From NCBI GenBank assembly GCA_015057325.1, contig SVEQ01000010.1, positions 1-64,000 on the forward strand: a stretch of 64,000 bases of DNA, read 5' to 3'. The position numbers and the translations under genes were made by a program. The DNA comes from Lachnospiraceae bacterium (GTDB lineage Bacteria; Bacillota; Clostridia; Lachnospirales; Lachnospiraceae). This document shows positions 8,565 through 18,139 of the stretch, in pieces. The notes beneath the pieces are model-generated. The model was given only the letters and a program-made list of their open reading frames with translations, had not been told where the DNA came from and made no database searches. Each line of letters opens with the position of its first letter. Positions within the stretch are counted from its first letter, which is position 1.

Positions 8565-8593
8565 TTGATAAATTGTACAATAAGTGGTATAAT
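8565..8593 (+). promoter_or_regulatory. Sigma-A promoter of the chemoreceptor gene
   Basis: TTGATA (8565-8570) and TATAAT (8588-8593) are separated by exactly 17 bases, 42 bases before the start codon. No sigma-28 motility promoter is evident. Confidence 0.75.
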
Positions 8594-8634
8594 CAGCTTA
8601 TAAATTTTGTGCGTTTTACATAAGGAGGGTCTAC

Positions 8635-10644
8635 ATGAATAAGAATCAGGGTTTATTTAGCAGTATGAAGACAAAGCTTATTTGTAGTATGGCAGCAATT
8701 TGTATTATTCCACTTGCAATTGCTGTAATAATAAGTTTTGCAAGTTCAACATCCGTTTCAAAGGAAAATGCTCAGGAACTTAACTTGGAGCAGGCTAAGT
8801 ACGTAGAGAATGTGTTCATTAGTACATTAGAGGCTAATTATCGAGCTATGGAGCAGGTTGCAGGAGCCCAATCTACAAGAGATTTTGTGGCTGATCCTAC
8901 CAATAAGGAAAAGTTGGATACTATGGTTGCTCAGCTTCAGAGTGTAGATGAAAGTTTTGGTGACGGTAACTCAACAGTTATTACCGGCACAGATGGACAG
9001 AATATTGCAAGATCTAAGGGTGATTTCACTAATATTAGTGAGAGACCTTATTTCCAGGAAGCAGTATCCGGCAAAGTTACACTTTCGGATATTTCAGTAA
9101 GTAAGACAACAGGTGCAAGAATTATGGTACCTGCAATTCCTATTCTTGGTGATGACGGAAGCAAGGTTATTGGTGTTCTTACACGTAACTATAGTGTTGA
9201 CTATCTTCACGAAGCATTAGCCGGTCAGGCATCAGAGGGACAGAACATATACATTATTGATAAGAACGGTAAGATGGTAGCTCATTCTTCACAGGAGTTA
9301 GCACCGGAAGATGAAGTTGATTTATCAGAGACAGAAGCTTTCAAGAAAGTTACTTCAGGTGAAGTAAGCGGAAGTTATATAGAGAAGAATGATGAAGGTA
9401 AGTTTGTAACTTCTTTCTACAAAGAAGAATTCTCAGGCTGGATTGTAGTTGTTGCATCAGATTACAACGTAATTATGGCAAGCTCAATCAAATCAGCATT
9501 GATTGTAGTTGTAATCGGTGTAATTCTTTCAATAATTGCTATTATAATAGCGGTTACTATCGGTAACGGAATTCATGGACCGATTAAGGAGATTGACCAG
9601 TCTTTGGAATATCTTGCTAATGGACAGTTTAGAAACATCTTGAGATTTACACATCGTCAGGATGAGTTCGGTGACATGATTAACAATACAAACAGCGTTA
9701 TTGATAAGCTGAGAACTATAGTTGGTTCAATCAGAGGTACGGCCGATGATATTGAAAATGACTCAGCAGATGTTGCAGATTCTGCAAGTCAGATTTCAAC
9801 AACAATGGACGGCATTGCGGATTCTGTATTAGAGATTGCACAGGGTGCTGTTCAGCAGGCTGATGAGATTCAGCAGGCATCAGAAAACATTCAGGTTATT
9901 TCCGGTAACATTGATGGTGTTACAGAAGATGCAGACGGTCTTGCAAGAACAGCAGAGACCATGCATACAGACTCTAAGAGTTCAGAGAAAGAACTTAGAG
10001 ATCTTGAGCAGTCATCAGAGCAGATGGCAGACGCAATTAGAAGAATTACAGAGGTTATCAGTGCTACAAGCGAAGCGGTTGATAATATTTCTACTAAGGT
10101 TTCAGCGATTGATTCCATTGCATCACAGACAAGTCTTCTTGCACTTAATGCTTCTATCGAGGCTGCAAGAGCAGGTGAGGCAGGACGTGGATTTGCGGTA
10201 GTTGCAGAAGAGATTGGACATCTTGCTACAGATTCAGCAAGCTCTGCTAATGAAATCAAAGAAGAGATGGCTAAGCTTCTAGCTCAGTCACAAGAAGCAG
10301 TTAGAGTTGCAGATGATGTTGCCAATACAAACAAGCGTCAGTATGAGACTATCAGCAATACAGTCGGAAGTATTCAGAACCTTATTGGTGGTATCATGAC
10401 TACTGTTGACGGTGTAGGACATATCAATTCTAATGCTGCAGCTTGTAATGAGTCTAAGGAAGTTGTAGTTGATGCAATGACTAACATTTCAGCAATCTCA
10501 GAAGAGAACGCAGCAAGTACAGAGCATACATCAGCTTCTATGCAGGAGCTCAATGCTACAGTTGCTACTCTTGCACAGGAAGCGATTACTTTGAAAGAGC
10601 ATGCAGATGCACTTATCGAAGAGATGGAGTTCTTTGCAAGATAA
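8635..10644 (+). CDS. Methyl-accepting chemotaxis protein with dCache-type sensor
   Basis: Transmembrane chemoreceptor of 669 residues. Helix 1 is at about residues 13-38, the outside sensor about 39-280 has dCache features ([27 protein letters not shown] and [10 protein letters not shown]), and helix 2 is near 283-308. A HAMP domain follows, then a long coiled-coil signalling domain with the CheA/CheW hairpin tip containing [28 protein letters not shown]. It would control flagellar rotation in response to a small ligand. No CheR-binding pentapeptide is seen at the C-terminus. AAGGAGGG precedes the ATG. No che genes are in the window. Confidence 0.95.
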   Translation: MNKNQGLFSSMKTKLICSMAAICIIPLAIAVIISFASSTSVSKENAQELNLEQAKYVENVFISTLEANYRAMEQVAGAQSTRDFVADPTNKEKLDTMVAQLQSVDESFGDGNSTVITGTDGQNIARSKGDFTNISERPYFQEAVSGKVTLSDISVSKTTGARIMVPAIPILGDDGSKVIGVLTRNYSVDYLHEALAGQASEGQNIYIIDKNGKMVAHSSQELAPEDEVDLSETEAFKKVTSGEVSGSYIEKNDEGKFVTSFYKEEFSGWIVVVASDYNVIMASSIKSALIVVVIGVILSIIAIIIAVTIGNGIHGPIKEIDQSLEYLANGQFRNILRFTHRQDEFGDMINNTNSVIDKLRTIVGSIRGTADDIENDSADVADSASQISTTMDGIADSVLEIAQGAVQQADEIQQASENIQVISGNIDGVTEDADGLARTAETMHTDSKSSEKELRDLEQSSEQMADAIRRITEVISATSEAVDNISTKVSAIDSIASQTSLLALNASIEAARAGEAGRGFAVVAEEIGHLATDSASSANEIKEEMAKLLAQSQEAVRVADDVANTNKRQYETISNTVGSIQNLIGGIMTTVDGVGHINSNAAACNESKEVVVDAMTNISAISEENAASTEHTSASMQELNATVATLAQEAITLKEHADALIEEMEFFAR

Positions 10645-10670
10645 TACAGTATAGAATAAGGAATAATACA

Positions 10671-10711
10671 AATCACCGGTTACATGCCATAATGTAATCG
10701 GTGATTTTTTC
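10671..10711 (+). terminator. Rho-independent terminator after the chemoreceptor gene
   Basis: A 14-base arm AATCACCGGTTACA pairs with TGTAATCGGTGATT with one mismatch, and six Ts follow. Confidence 0.9.
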
Positions 10712-10720
10712 TTCCGTTGG

Positions 10721-10750
10721 TTGATATGTGTAGGCATTCTTTGATATAAT
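10721..10750 (+). promoter_or_regulatory. Sigma-A promoter of the response regulator gene
   Basis: TTGATA (10721-10726) and TATAAT (10745-10750) with an 18-base spacer, directly after the preceding terminator and 31 bases before the start. Confidence 0.7.
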
Positions 10751-10781
10751 ACATCTAATTTATAGTTTAGGGGGAAATGTA

Positions 10782-11549
10782 ATGGCACACTACAATTGTC
10801 TTATAGTTGACGACGAAATAGAACTTGCGAAAATGACATGCGAATACTTTCAGATGTTTGATGTGTCGACTGCGTATGTAGATAACGGCGAAGCAGCACT
10901 TTCATTTATTGAAGAAAATGATGTTGATATGGTATTACTTGATATCAATCTTGGTGATGCTTCAGGCTTTGAAGTGTGTAGAAAGATTCGTGAGGACAAA
11001 CAGCTTCCTATACTTTTTATTAGTGCAAGACAGAGTGATGATGACGTGCTTGTGGCACTCTCAATAGGCGGTGATGATTACATTAAGAAGCCGTATAATC
11101 TTTCGGTATTGCTTGCTAAGGTCAAGGTTAATCTTAAGCGTATTGAAAACGTGGAAAAGGAAAAACAGGCGGAGATTGAGAATGTCAGACAGAGTATGCA
11201 GGATGCAAGTGTAGATGATGTGTCTAGTGGCAATACGGATGAAAATGCAGATAAGACTACGAGATCATCTGCATTAAGTCTTGAAGCATCTACAATGTCA
11301 GTAATTTCGAATGGAGAGAAGATTCCGTTAAAAGCCAAGGAGTTTGCTCTTCTTAAATGTCTTTACGATCATAAGAATACGATTGTCACAAAGGAAACTT
11401 TGTTTGATGAGGTTTGGGGAGATGCATTCTTCTCCGACGGAACGCTTAACGTACATATAAGAAAGCTAAGGGAGAAGTTAGAGGACAATCCTAACGAGCC
11501 AAAGCTTATCAAAACTATTTGGGGAACAGGGTATATATTAGAATTATGA
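10782..11549 (+). CDS. OmpR-family response regulator
   Basis: Two-component regulator of 255 residues. The receiver is at 1-118, with the acidic pair in LIVDDEIE, phospho-acceptor Asp54 in MVLLDINLGD, Ser/Thr switch ILFISAR and the lysine in DYIKKPYN. An unusually long acidic linker (about 125-170) leads to the winged-helix domain, about 175-255, with KEFALLKCLYDHKNTIVTKE and HIRKLREKLEDNP and the end KTIWGTGYILEL. The stop overlaps the start of the kinase gene (ATGA), so translation is coupled. Neighbouring ABC genes suggest it controls an antimicrobial-peptide transporter. Confidence 0.95.
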   Translation: MAHYNCLIVDDEIELAKMTCEYFQMFDVSTAYVDNGEAALSFIEENDVDMVLLDINLGDASGFEVCRKIREDKQLPILFISARQSDDDVLVALSIGGDDYIKKPYNLSVLLAKVKVNLKRIENVEKEKQAEIENVRQSMQDASVDDVSSGNTDENADKTTRSSALSLEASTMSVISNGEKIPLKAKEFALLKCLYDHKNTIVTKETLFDEVWGDAFFSDGTLNVHIRKLREKLEDNPNEPKLIKTIWGTGYILEL

Positions 11550-12868
11550 AAATGCGATTTTTAGGAATCATTTACACTATAGTGATGCTTGTGATGTTTA
11601 AAGTCTTGCTGGGTTCATTTGGACAGGACGATTTTTCAAAGCGTGACATGGTGTATTATAACGATATAATTGAACAGATTAATGATGCGTACAATTCCGG
11701 TATGTCGGTTGATGATATCAAGAAGCAGTATAATTGTGACATCTTGTTAAGGGATGATAGCGACTATATGTCGAAGCTTTACGGTTATTATGCCAATTAC
11801 GGGTTGGTGGTGGATTTTGAGCCGGACGAGGTAATAGGTAAGATATGCTTCGTTGCGGAGGAGAATGCTTTTTCTGATGCAAAGGGTAATGTCAGACGTA
11901 ATATCATTTACATCTGGGTAGCTCTGTTTGTGTCGGGATATGTGTTTATGTTCGTATTGTATTACAATTATATAAGGCCGTTTAAGGAGCTTAAGCATTT
12001 CTCGGGCGAGGTTGCAAAGGGGAATCTTGATGTTCTGCTTCCAATGCATAGGGCAAATTTGTTTGGCGCTTTTACGGAGAGTTTCGATTTGATGCGTGAG
12101 GAACTTAGTAAGTCAAGAAAGCGTGAGGCAGAAGCAGAGAAGAGTAAGAAGGAATTGGTGGCGCAGTTATCTCACGATATTAAGACGCCGGTAGCAACAA
12201 TCAAGGCAACGTGTGAGGTGCTTGAAATGCAAGAGAAGATGAAAGCGGATGCGTCTGATGCGACACTTGAAAAGATTGGCTACATTTCCAATAAGGCAGA
12301 TACGATAGACAGTCTTATAAGCAATATGTTCCAGGCAACACTTGAAGAACTTGAGGTGCTTGAGGTTAAGCCTGTTGAGACAGATTCAAGAATTATATCA
12401 GGCTTCTTTGATGAGTTGTCCTCGTACGGAAACATTGTAGTAGACAATGAATTGCCTGAATGTCTTGTTTATATGGACAAACTTCGTATGGAGCAGGTGA
12501 TTGGTAATGTAATAGGAAACTCTGCAAAGTATGCAGGAACGGATATCAATGTTTCGTATAAATTATGTGAGGAAGTTGCGGTTAACGGGGCAGGAATTGC
12601 GTCCGGTTTACATAATGCAAAAGACGCAAATACCATCGGAAAGAACAATTTCTTGAAAATTACAGTCAGAGATTATGGACCCGGAATACCTGATGAGGAC
12701 ATCTACAATGTTACCGAGAAGTTTTATCGTGGCAAGAATGCAGTGGGAAAGCAGGGCTCGGGACTTGGACTTTATCTTGCAAAGTTTTTCATGGAAAAGC
12801 AGTTGGGCGGTTTTGAATGTTATAATGATAACGGTTTCGTAGTGGAGTTGTATCTTAAGAAGGTTTGA
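11546..12868 (+). CDS. Membrane sensor histidine kinase
   Basis: Partner kinase of the preceding regulator, 440 residues. Helix 1 covers about residues 5-22, a sensor loop of about 90 residues follows, and helix 2 is near 118-140; then HAMP-like and HisKA regions with phospho-acceptor His210 in LSHDIKTPVATIK, and an ATPase domain with N-box GNVIGNSAKYAG, G1 RDYGPGIPD and G2 GSGLGLYLAK. The start at 11546 overlaps the regulator stop. An in-frame start 27 bases upstream would lie deep in the regulator and is rejected. Confidence 0.95.
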   Translation: MKMRFLGIIYTIVMLVMFKVLLGSFGQDDFSKRDMVYYNDIIEQINDAYNSGMSVDDIKKQYNCDILLRDDSDYMSKLYGYYANYGLVVDFEPDEVIGKICFVAEENAFSDAKGNVRRNIIYIWVALFVSGYVFMFVLYYNYIRPFKELKHFSGEVAKGNLDVLLPMHRANLFGAFTESFDLMREELSKSRKREAEAEKSKKELVAQLSHDIKTPVATIKATCEVLEMQEKMKADASDATLEKIGYISNKADTIDSLISNMFQATLEELEVLEVKPVETDSRIISGFFDELSSYGNIVVDNELPECLVYMDKLRMEQVIGNVIGNSAKYAGTDINVSYKLCEEVAVNGAGIASGLHNAKDANTIGKNNFLKITVRDYGPGIPDEDIYNVTEKFYRGKNAVGKQGSGLGLYLAKFFMEKQLGGFECYNDNGFVVELYLKKV

Positions 12869-12884
12869 AAAGAGGAACAAAGAT

Positions 12885-13841
12885 TTGATATTAGTATATT
12901 ATCTTTTCGTTATAAATATAATAACGTTTGCATTGTTTGGAATTGATAAGTCAAAAGCAAAAAGGAATAAATGGCGAATACCCGAAAGCACGCTTCTTCT
13001 GTTTGTTTTTCTTGGTGGTGAAATAGGCGGATTTCTTGGAATGAAAGTCTTTCATCATAAGACGAAGAAAAACAAGTTCAGAATTACTGTTCCGGTTATG
13101 CTTGTTATTGAACTTATTTTGATAGTGTTTTGCCTATATCAGAATTATCATTTGGTGGTGTCGGAATATTCATTTACAAGCGATAAGGTAACGGAAGAAC
13201 TAGATGGATACCAAATTGTGCATATATCGGATTTACACAATCAGTTTTTTGGTATTAAGCAGAAAAGATTATTGTCAAAGATTAAAAAAAGTAATCCTGA
13301 TATGATTGTTGTTACCGGTGATATGGTTGATCGCAACCACACAAATTACGGATTGACGCTCGATTTTTTTGAGGGAGCGGTAGGCATTGCACCTGTCTAT
13401 TATATAGCAGGTAATCACGAGCAGGATCTTATGAACTCTTCGGAATATGAAGACTATATCAGTAAGGTTAAGCAGCTGGGAGTTAATTGTATTGATGGAA
13501 GGGCAGTTGATGTTGACGGCTTTTCTCTTATAGGACTGCCTTTTGGAATGTATAATGAGCCTGAATCTGATAAGGAATTAAAGATTGCACTTTCGCATGA
13601 GCCGATATTTCGTGGCGCTGATATAACATTTGCCGGACATTATCATGGTGGTCAGATTATTATTCCGGGCAAGGGTGGTTTAATCTCGCCTGGTTTTGTG
13701 TTCTTCCCTGAATATTACGGCGGTATGTATGAGAAAGATGGGAAAACGCTTGTTGTAAGCCGAGGGCTTGGGAACAGCTTAGCACCTGTTCGAATCAACA
13801 ATTATCCCGAGGTAGTTGTCGTGAGGTTTAAACATAAATAA
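12885..13841 (+). CDS. DUF1294-metallophosphoesterase fusion protein
   Basis: A 318-residue protein made of two parts. Residues 1-85 are a DUF1294 membrane unit with the family motifs GIDKSKAKRNKWRIPE and LGGEIGGFLGMKVFHHKTKK and helices on both sides. Residues 105-318 are a calcineurin-like phosphoesterase with metal motifs HISDLHN, TGDMVDR, GNHE and GHYHGGQ. It starts with TTG, chosen because AGAGGAA lies nine bases upstream and no ATG is near. It follows the kinase gene by 16 bases, so probably belongs to that operon. Membrane-associated MPEs of this kind may act on lipid or cell-wall intermediates; this is inference. Confidence 0.85.
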   Translation: MILVYYLFVINIITFALFGIDKSKAKRNKWRIPESTLLLFVFLGGEIGGFLGMKVFHHKTKKNKFRITVPVMLVIELILIVFCLYQNYHLVVSEYSFTSDKVTEELDGYQIVHISDLHNQFFGIKQKRLLSKIKKSNPDMIVVTGDMVDRNHTNYGLTLDFFEGAVGIAPVYYIAGNHEQDLMNSSEYEDYISKVKQLGVNCIDGRAVDVDGFSLIGLPFGMYNEPESDKELKIALSHEPIFRGADITFAGHYHGGQIIIPGKGGLISPGFVFFPEYYGGMYEKDGKTLVVSRGLGNSLAPVRINNYPEVVVVRFKHK

Positions 13842-13863
13842 TATAATTTAAGAATCAGTTAAG

Positions 13864-13902
13864 AAATAGAGAAGAATTAGATTAAGACTTCTCTATTTTT
13901 TT
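13864..13902 (+). terminator. Rho-independent terminator after the phosphoesterase gene
   Basis: An 11-bp stem AAATAGAGAAG/CTTCTCTATTT followed by Ts to 13902. It ends the regulator-kinase-phosphoesterase operon. Confidence 0.88.
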
Positions 13903-14013
13903 ATTGTAATATGTGAGCATAGACATAAGACTATGATGCGTAAGCAAATGATTTGTGGCATGTATGTGGAGTTGTAAAAAAGAGATGGATTAAAAAAGAA
14001 GGGAGACAAAACA

Positions 14014-14805
14014 ATGTCAGAAGCAATATTAAAAGTAACAGACTTATCAAAAACATTTTCAAACGAATCGGTACAGCAGCATGTACTTAGAAATCTTAAT
14101 CTTGAGATTTACAAGGGAGATTTTACGGTAATCATGGGTAACTCCGGTTCCGGTAAGAGTACACTTTTATATGCACTTTCGGGAATGGATAGACCAACAC
14201 TTGGAAAGGTTATCTACGGCGACGAGGACATTTCGGGATATTCAAATGACAAGCTCGCAAAGTTTAGAAAGAATCATTGCGGTTTTGTCTTTCAGCAGAA
14301 TTATTTAAATGATACTATGAGTGCACTCGATAACGTAATGGTAAGCGGGTTGCTAAAAACCAAAGACAGAAAGGCACTTGCCATAAAAGCAAAGGACCTT
14401 CTTTCTAAGGTTGAACTTGACGAAATGGATATCCGCAAGTTCCCAACACAGTTGTCCGGTGGTCAGCAGCAAAGGGTTGCGGTTGTAAGAGGAGTAATAA
14501 ATGATCCCGAAATCCTTTTTGCAGACGAACCGACAGGAGCGCTTAATTCACAGAATACAACGAATGTACTCAACATTCTTTCAGATCTTAACAACGAAGG
14601 TCAGAGCATAGTAATGGTAACGCACACAATCAAAGCTGCCGAACGCGGTAACAGGATCATTTATCTATCAGACGGCGTTATATCCGATGAGATTAATCTT
14701 GGCGAGTATGCTGGTGATTACAAGGATGAGACCAATCCTAATCAGGATTTGGCGATAGAGCGTCACAAGAAACTCAAAGATTTCTTGCAGGAAATGGGCT
14801 GGTAG
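14014..14805 (+). CDS. ABC transporter ATP-binding protein (BceA-like)
   Basis: ATPase subunit of 263 residues for the permease next door. Walker A is GNSGSGKST near residue 47, the Q-loop is FVFQQNY, the signature is LSGGQQQRVAVVRG, Walker B is ILFADEPTGALN, and the switch histidine is in MVTHTIKAA. The MacB/LolD/BceA group is indicated by the D-loop GALNSQNT and by the large partner permease. GAAGGGAG precedes the ATG. With the upstream two-component pair, this resembles bacitracin/lantibiotic detoxification modules, although a terminator and a gap separate the two operons. Confidence 0.93.
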   Translation: MSEAILKVTDLSKTFSNESVQQHVLRNLNLEIYKGDFTVIMGNSGSGKSTLLYALSGMDRPTLGKVIYGDEDISGYSNDKLAKFRKNHCGFVFQQNYLNDTMSALDNVMVSGLLKTKDRKALAIKAKDLLSKVELDEMDIRKFPTQLSGGQQQRVAVVRGVINDPEILFADEPTGALNSQNTTNVLNILSDLNNEGQSIVMVTHTIKAAERGNRIIYLSDGVISDEINLGEYAGDYKDETNPNQDLAIERHKKLKDFLQEMGW

Positions 14806-14821
14806 AAAGCGAGGTGCCGTA

Positions 14822-17272
14822 ATGTACAAATTATTTTTCATAGCAAAGAACAACATCAAAAAACAAAAAGGCGATATGATAACATTTTTCATACTCACAT
14901 TCTTGTCTGCATTTCTTATCTTTAATTGCGCGTCTACATTGCTTGGTATGGGTAATGTTATGGATGCGAGATTTGAAGAGATTAAGGGTGCACACGAATT
15001 GCTTTTTACGGGCGCTTCTGACGTGGAAAACGAGTGTGCCAAGAAAGCCTTTGAAGATAACGAACATATTATAGATTATGAGGCCACGCCGTTAATTATG
15101 CTCTATTCGGAATACAGAAATAAATCAGATAAGGAATGGCAGGAATATCAGTTCTTTATGGAGAGTTTTGATAACGAAAAGGAACACATGCAGACGCTTG
15201 ATTATGACGTTGAAGGGCTTTCTGATAAAGACATTCTTGTTCCTTACTTTTTGAACAGTAGATTCCAAGTAGGAGATACATTGCAGTTAAGAGTAAATGA
15301 TAAGGTGTACGATTTTAATGTTGCTGGCTATGTGGAGGACCCGTACTTTGCATCATCAATCAATGTTACAGTGTATTATTCATATATTTCTCAGAAAATG
15401 ATGGATACATTGAAAGATGAGCAGCCGGATAAGGCGCTTGCCTCCACAGTACACAAGGGTGTTATAGATGAGGGTGAACTTAAACCGACAACGTCTAACA
15501 TTTTCGAATATATATACAGTGCAAATAATGAAACGGAATATTATACAACAAGCCAGTTAGAGCAGGAAATAACAGAGAGTTATAAGGACTATGTTTCAGC
15601 ATACAATAATCCGGATGCCGGAATTAACTATAATACCTTTTTAGCTGTCAATTGGCAAATGATGAGAGGCGGGGCGCAGTTTCTTCCAATGATAGCAATG
15701 GCAGTAATATTTGTGTTTGCAATTCTTATTCTTGTAATCGCTATTGTAATTATTTCGTTCAGCATTAAAAACTTTATTCAGAGAAATATGAAAAATACAG
15801 GAATCCTTGAAGCTTCGGGCTATACTGTAGGAGAGCTTCGTGGGGCGCTTACGGTGCAAATAGTGTTGGTAGCATTTATCGGTGCGGTCCTTGGAGTTAT
15901 TGTAGCAGTTCTTACTAGCGCACAGTTTGGTACGTTGGTTAGTCAGGTGCTTGGACTTACATGGAATCAGCCGGTTAATTACAGTATGACAGTGGTTACG
16001 GTTATTGTACTGACATTGCTTATTTTACTTGTATCAAGAGGTACAAGCAGGATTTATAAGAAGGTGACTGTGTTGGATGCGCTTCGCGGCGGTATCAATA
16101 CTCACAACTTCAAGCGTAATCTCTTTCCGTTTGAAAAAACATTTCTTCCAACATCAATGGTACTTTCTCTTAAGGAAACCTTCGGTCAGGCAGGAAGAAA
16201 CATACTCATGGTGTTTATCGTTATTGTACTTACGATTTCAACACTTCTTGGCTTCGGAATGATGGAGAACTTTGGTACTGATCCGGACCGACTCATGAAG
16301 ATTATGGGATTTGAAGGCGGAACAATTCTTGTTGAGGCGGATGAGGATTCACAGGACGAATTGCTTGATATGGACGGCGTGGAAAATGTGCTTGAGCAAT
16401 ATGGTTTTGAGCCTATTGTATCAAAGGGTGACAAGGACCAGAACGTGTATACTTACGCATATAATGATATGGATAAGAGACTTAACATGGTGCTGCTTTC
16501 CGGACGTACTGCAAAGCATGATAATGAAATCATGGTGACAACGGGAGTGGCTGATGATTTCGGTGTTGATGTCGGTGATGTGCTCAAGATAACATTTGCA
16601 GACAAATCCGAAGATTACATTATTACCGGAATTGACCAGAGAATGGATCGCATGGGTAGAGGCGTCAGCATGACATTTGAGGGTGCAAAGAAGCTTCTTC
16701 CTGGACTTCCTACAATACAGTATATGATAACCGGCAAAGATGGTATGACATTTGATAAGTTAAATGATAAGGTGACAAAACTTAAGGATGTCGGAAAGAT
16801 AAATGTTGCAGGAACAATGGATATTGACAAAAATTTGCATGGAACTTTGACATCGGTAAATGTTGCAATGAAGATGCTCTGTATAATAATCAGTATAGTG
16901 ACAATTCTCGTGGTTGTTTTCGTGGAAGCACTTGTTATTAGAGCAAAGATTGTAAGAGAATGGAGAAGTTTTGGTATCAGTAAGGCACTAGGTATGACAT
17001 CAGGTCAGCTTATCCTTCAGATTATGATGTCAAATGTTCCGGTAATTCTTGCAGGAACCGTTATCGGAGCACTGCTTTCAGAATCCTTTGGAAGCAAAGC
17101 TTGTATTGCAAGTTTCTCATTGTTCGGTATCAAGCAGATGACATTTTCTATATCGCCAATATGGCAGCTTGTAACAATCGTCGGAATCCTTGCAGTTGCA
17201 TTGATTACGGCTGGGTTGTTTGGACTTAAGATAAGAACTCTTAATCCGGTGGCAATGATTACAGAGGAGTAG
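14822..17272 (+). CDS. ABC transporter permease, FtsX/BceB type
   Basis: Permease of 816 residues, starting 16 bases after the ATPase gene. One helix lies near residues 18-38, then an outside domain. A three-helix FtsX-type unit covers about 285-415, a further helix lies near 460-480, and a second outside domain of about 190 residues follows. A last three-helix unit covers about 680-810 and ends LNPVAMITEE. Two FtsX units and a large loop are the MacB/BceB-like layout for extracting peptides from the membrane rather than classic transport. AGCGAGGTG is the ribosome site. Confidence 0.9.
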   Translation: MYKLFFIAKNNIKKQKGDMITFFILTFLSAFLIFNCASTLLGMGNVMDARFEEIKGAHELLFTGASDVENECAKKAFEDNEHIIDYEATPLIMLYSEYRNKSDKEWQEYQFFMESFDNEKEHMQTLDYDVEGLSDKDILVPYFLNSRFQVGDTLQLRVNDKVYDFNVAGYVEDPYFASSINVTVYYSYISQKMMDTLKDEQPDKALASTVHKGVIDEGELKPTTSNIFEYIYSANNETEYYTTSQLEQEITESYKDYVSAYNNPDAGINYNTFLAVNWQMMRGGAQFLPMIAMAVIFVFAILILVIAIVIISFSIKNFIQRNMKNTGILEASGYTVGELRGALTVQIVLVAFIGAVLGVIVAVLTSAQFGTLVSQVLGLTWNQPVNYSMTVVTVIVLTLLILLVSRGTSRIYKKVTVLDALRGGINTHNFKRNLFPFEKTFLPTSMVLSLKETFGQAGRNILMVFIVIVLTISTLLGFGMMENFGTDPDRLMKIMGFEGGTILVEADEDSQDELLDMDGVENVLEQYGFEPIVSKGDKDQNVYTYAYNDMDKRLNMVLLSGRTAKHDNEIMVTTGVADDFGVDVGDVLKITFADKSEDYIITGIDQRMDRMGRGVSMTFEGAKKLLPGLPTIQYMITGKDGMTFDKLNDKVTKLKDVGKINVAGTMDIDKNLHGTLTSVNVAMKMLCIIISIVTILVVVFVEALVIRAKIVREWRSFGISKALGMTSGQLILQIMMSNVPVILAGTVIGALLSESFGSKACIASFSLFGIKQMTFSISPIWQLVTIVGILAVALITAGLFGLKIRTLNPVAMITEE

Positions 17273-17308
17273 AAGAAAAATACAGTTCAGACGATATATA
17301 AGCCTATG

Positions 17309-17344
17309 CACCTGCATATATTGTATAAACAAAATATGCAGGTG
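17309..17344 (+). promoter_or_regulatory. Hairpin covering the tspO ribosome-binding site
   Basis: An 11-bp perfect inverted repeat, CACCTGCATAT (17309-17319) with ATATGCAGGTG (17334-17344), ends five bases before the tspO ATG. The AGGTG that would serve as its ribosome site is inside the right arm, so the folded form would hide it. This could be a translational switch; there is no T-tract, so a terminator role is less likely. Confidence 0.5.
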
Positions 17345-17349
17345 TCTGT

Positions 17350-17814
17350 ATGAATATAAAAAAGGATGAACTGTCTATTGCAGTTTTGCTTCCGGTTGCG
17401 GTTGGTACTGTTGCGGCATATTTGACTAGAAATGCGCAGGTCAGTTTTTCAATGATGAATCAGCCGCCACTTTCGCCGCCGGCGTGGTTGTTCCCGGTTG
17501 TGTGGACTATTCTTTATGTTTTAATGGGAATAGCTTCATACATCATATGGAGAAGTGATAATAAAGATGCTAGAAATGCGTTGCAGGTATATCTTATTCA
17601 GCTAGGATTTAATTTCTGCTGGCCGATCATTTTCTTTAATTTTAAATGGTATTTGTTTGCATTTTTCTGGCTTGTGGCTTTGTGGGTGCTTATTCTTATA
17701 ACAACGATTAAGTTCTATAGGATTTCAAAGTCTGCAGCGTACCTTATGATACCGTATATACTATGGGTCAGCTTTGCGGGTTATCTTAATATCGGGGTGT
17801 ATTTTTTGAATTAA
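17350..17814 (+). CDS. tspO: TspO/MBR family membrane protein
   Basis: TspO-family protein, 154 residues, with five membrane helices. Family features include the segment QPPLSPPAWLFPVVWTILYVLMGIA near residues 38-62, the tryptophan-rich NFCWPIIFFNFKWYLFAFFWL and the closing YILWVSFAGYLNIGVYFLN. Members bind porphyrins and other hydrophobic ligands and are linked with stress responses and tetrapyrrole breakdown. A hairpin in front may hide the weak ribosome site. No porphyrin genes are nearby. Confidence 0.92.
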   Translation: MNIKKDELSIAVLLPVAVGTVAAYLTRNAQVSFSMMNQPPLSPPAWLFPVVWTILYVLMGIASYIIWRSDNKDARNALQVYLIQLGFNFCWPIIFFNFKWYLFAFFWLVALWVLILITTIKFYRISKSAAYLMIPYILWVSFAGYLNIGVYFLN

Positions 17815-17986
17815 ATATGATTGGCGAAAGGCGGTCGGGAGCTTTTTATCTTTTGCTGTGAAATATAATGTGCCAAAATGAGATTGACACGACACTGGTG
17901 GTGTGGTATCATATGTCAAAATGAATATGACAATGATTGTATAATTCTTTTATATGCAAATGCTTCTCGTAATGGTAAATAATATA

Positions 17987-18015
17987 TTGCATTTTTGATA
18001 AAAAATGCATATAAT
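17987..18015 (+). promoter_or_regulatory. Probable promoter of the type III antitoxin RNA and toxN
   Basis: TTGCAT (17987-17992) and TATAAT (18010-18015) with a 17-base spacer. Transcription from about 18022 would run through the antitoxin region and the hairpin at 18085 into toxN, as in known toxIN loci. The gap from 17815 to 17986 upstream shows no gene. Confidence 0.5.
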
Positions 18016-18021
18016 ATATTT

Positions 18022-18084
18022 AAAACACGAAAAAGCGTTTTTACTGGAGAGCTCCTGCCATAAAGTGGAGGGTTTAACAACTAG
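18022..18084 (+). ncRNA. Candidate ToxI-type antitoxin RNA
   Basis: The 60-odd bases between the promoter and the terminator occupy the place of the ToxI/antiQ RNA antitoxin. They contain GGAGAGCTCC followed by GTGGAG, so the middle CTCC can pair either with the upstream GGAG or with the downstream GGAG, as expected for a small pseudoknot. Unlike known antitoxins, no tandem repeats of about 35 nt are visible, so the unit may be single or diverged. Support is mostly positional. Confidence 0.4.
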
Positions 18085-18126
18085 AAATAAGAGGAGTGTA
18101 CAATGTACGCTCCTCTTATTTGTATT
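18085..18126 (+). terminator. Intrinsic terminator between antitoxin RNA and toxN
   Basis: A 17-bp stem (18085-18101 with 18105-18121) with a 3-nt loop: AAATAAGAGGAG pairs with CTCCTCTTATTT, continued by GTAC/GTAC. T-rich TGTATTTTTA follows. In type III toxin-antitoxin loci such a leaky terminator sets the excess of RNA over toxin; here it ends 18 bases before toxN. Confidence 0.85.
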
Positions 18127-18139
18127 TTTAGGGGGGATA

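Noticed and set aside
10374-10676. Minus-strand open frame over the chemoreceptor gene
   Set aside because: It is an Ala/Ser-rich shadow of the signalling coiled coil, with no ribosome site.
17815-18021. Tandem repeats of a ToxI antitoxin
   Set aside because: No unit of 30-45 nt recurs in this stretch; only short AT-rich similarities such as ATATAAT were found.
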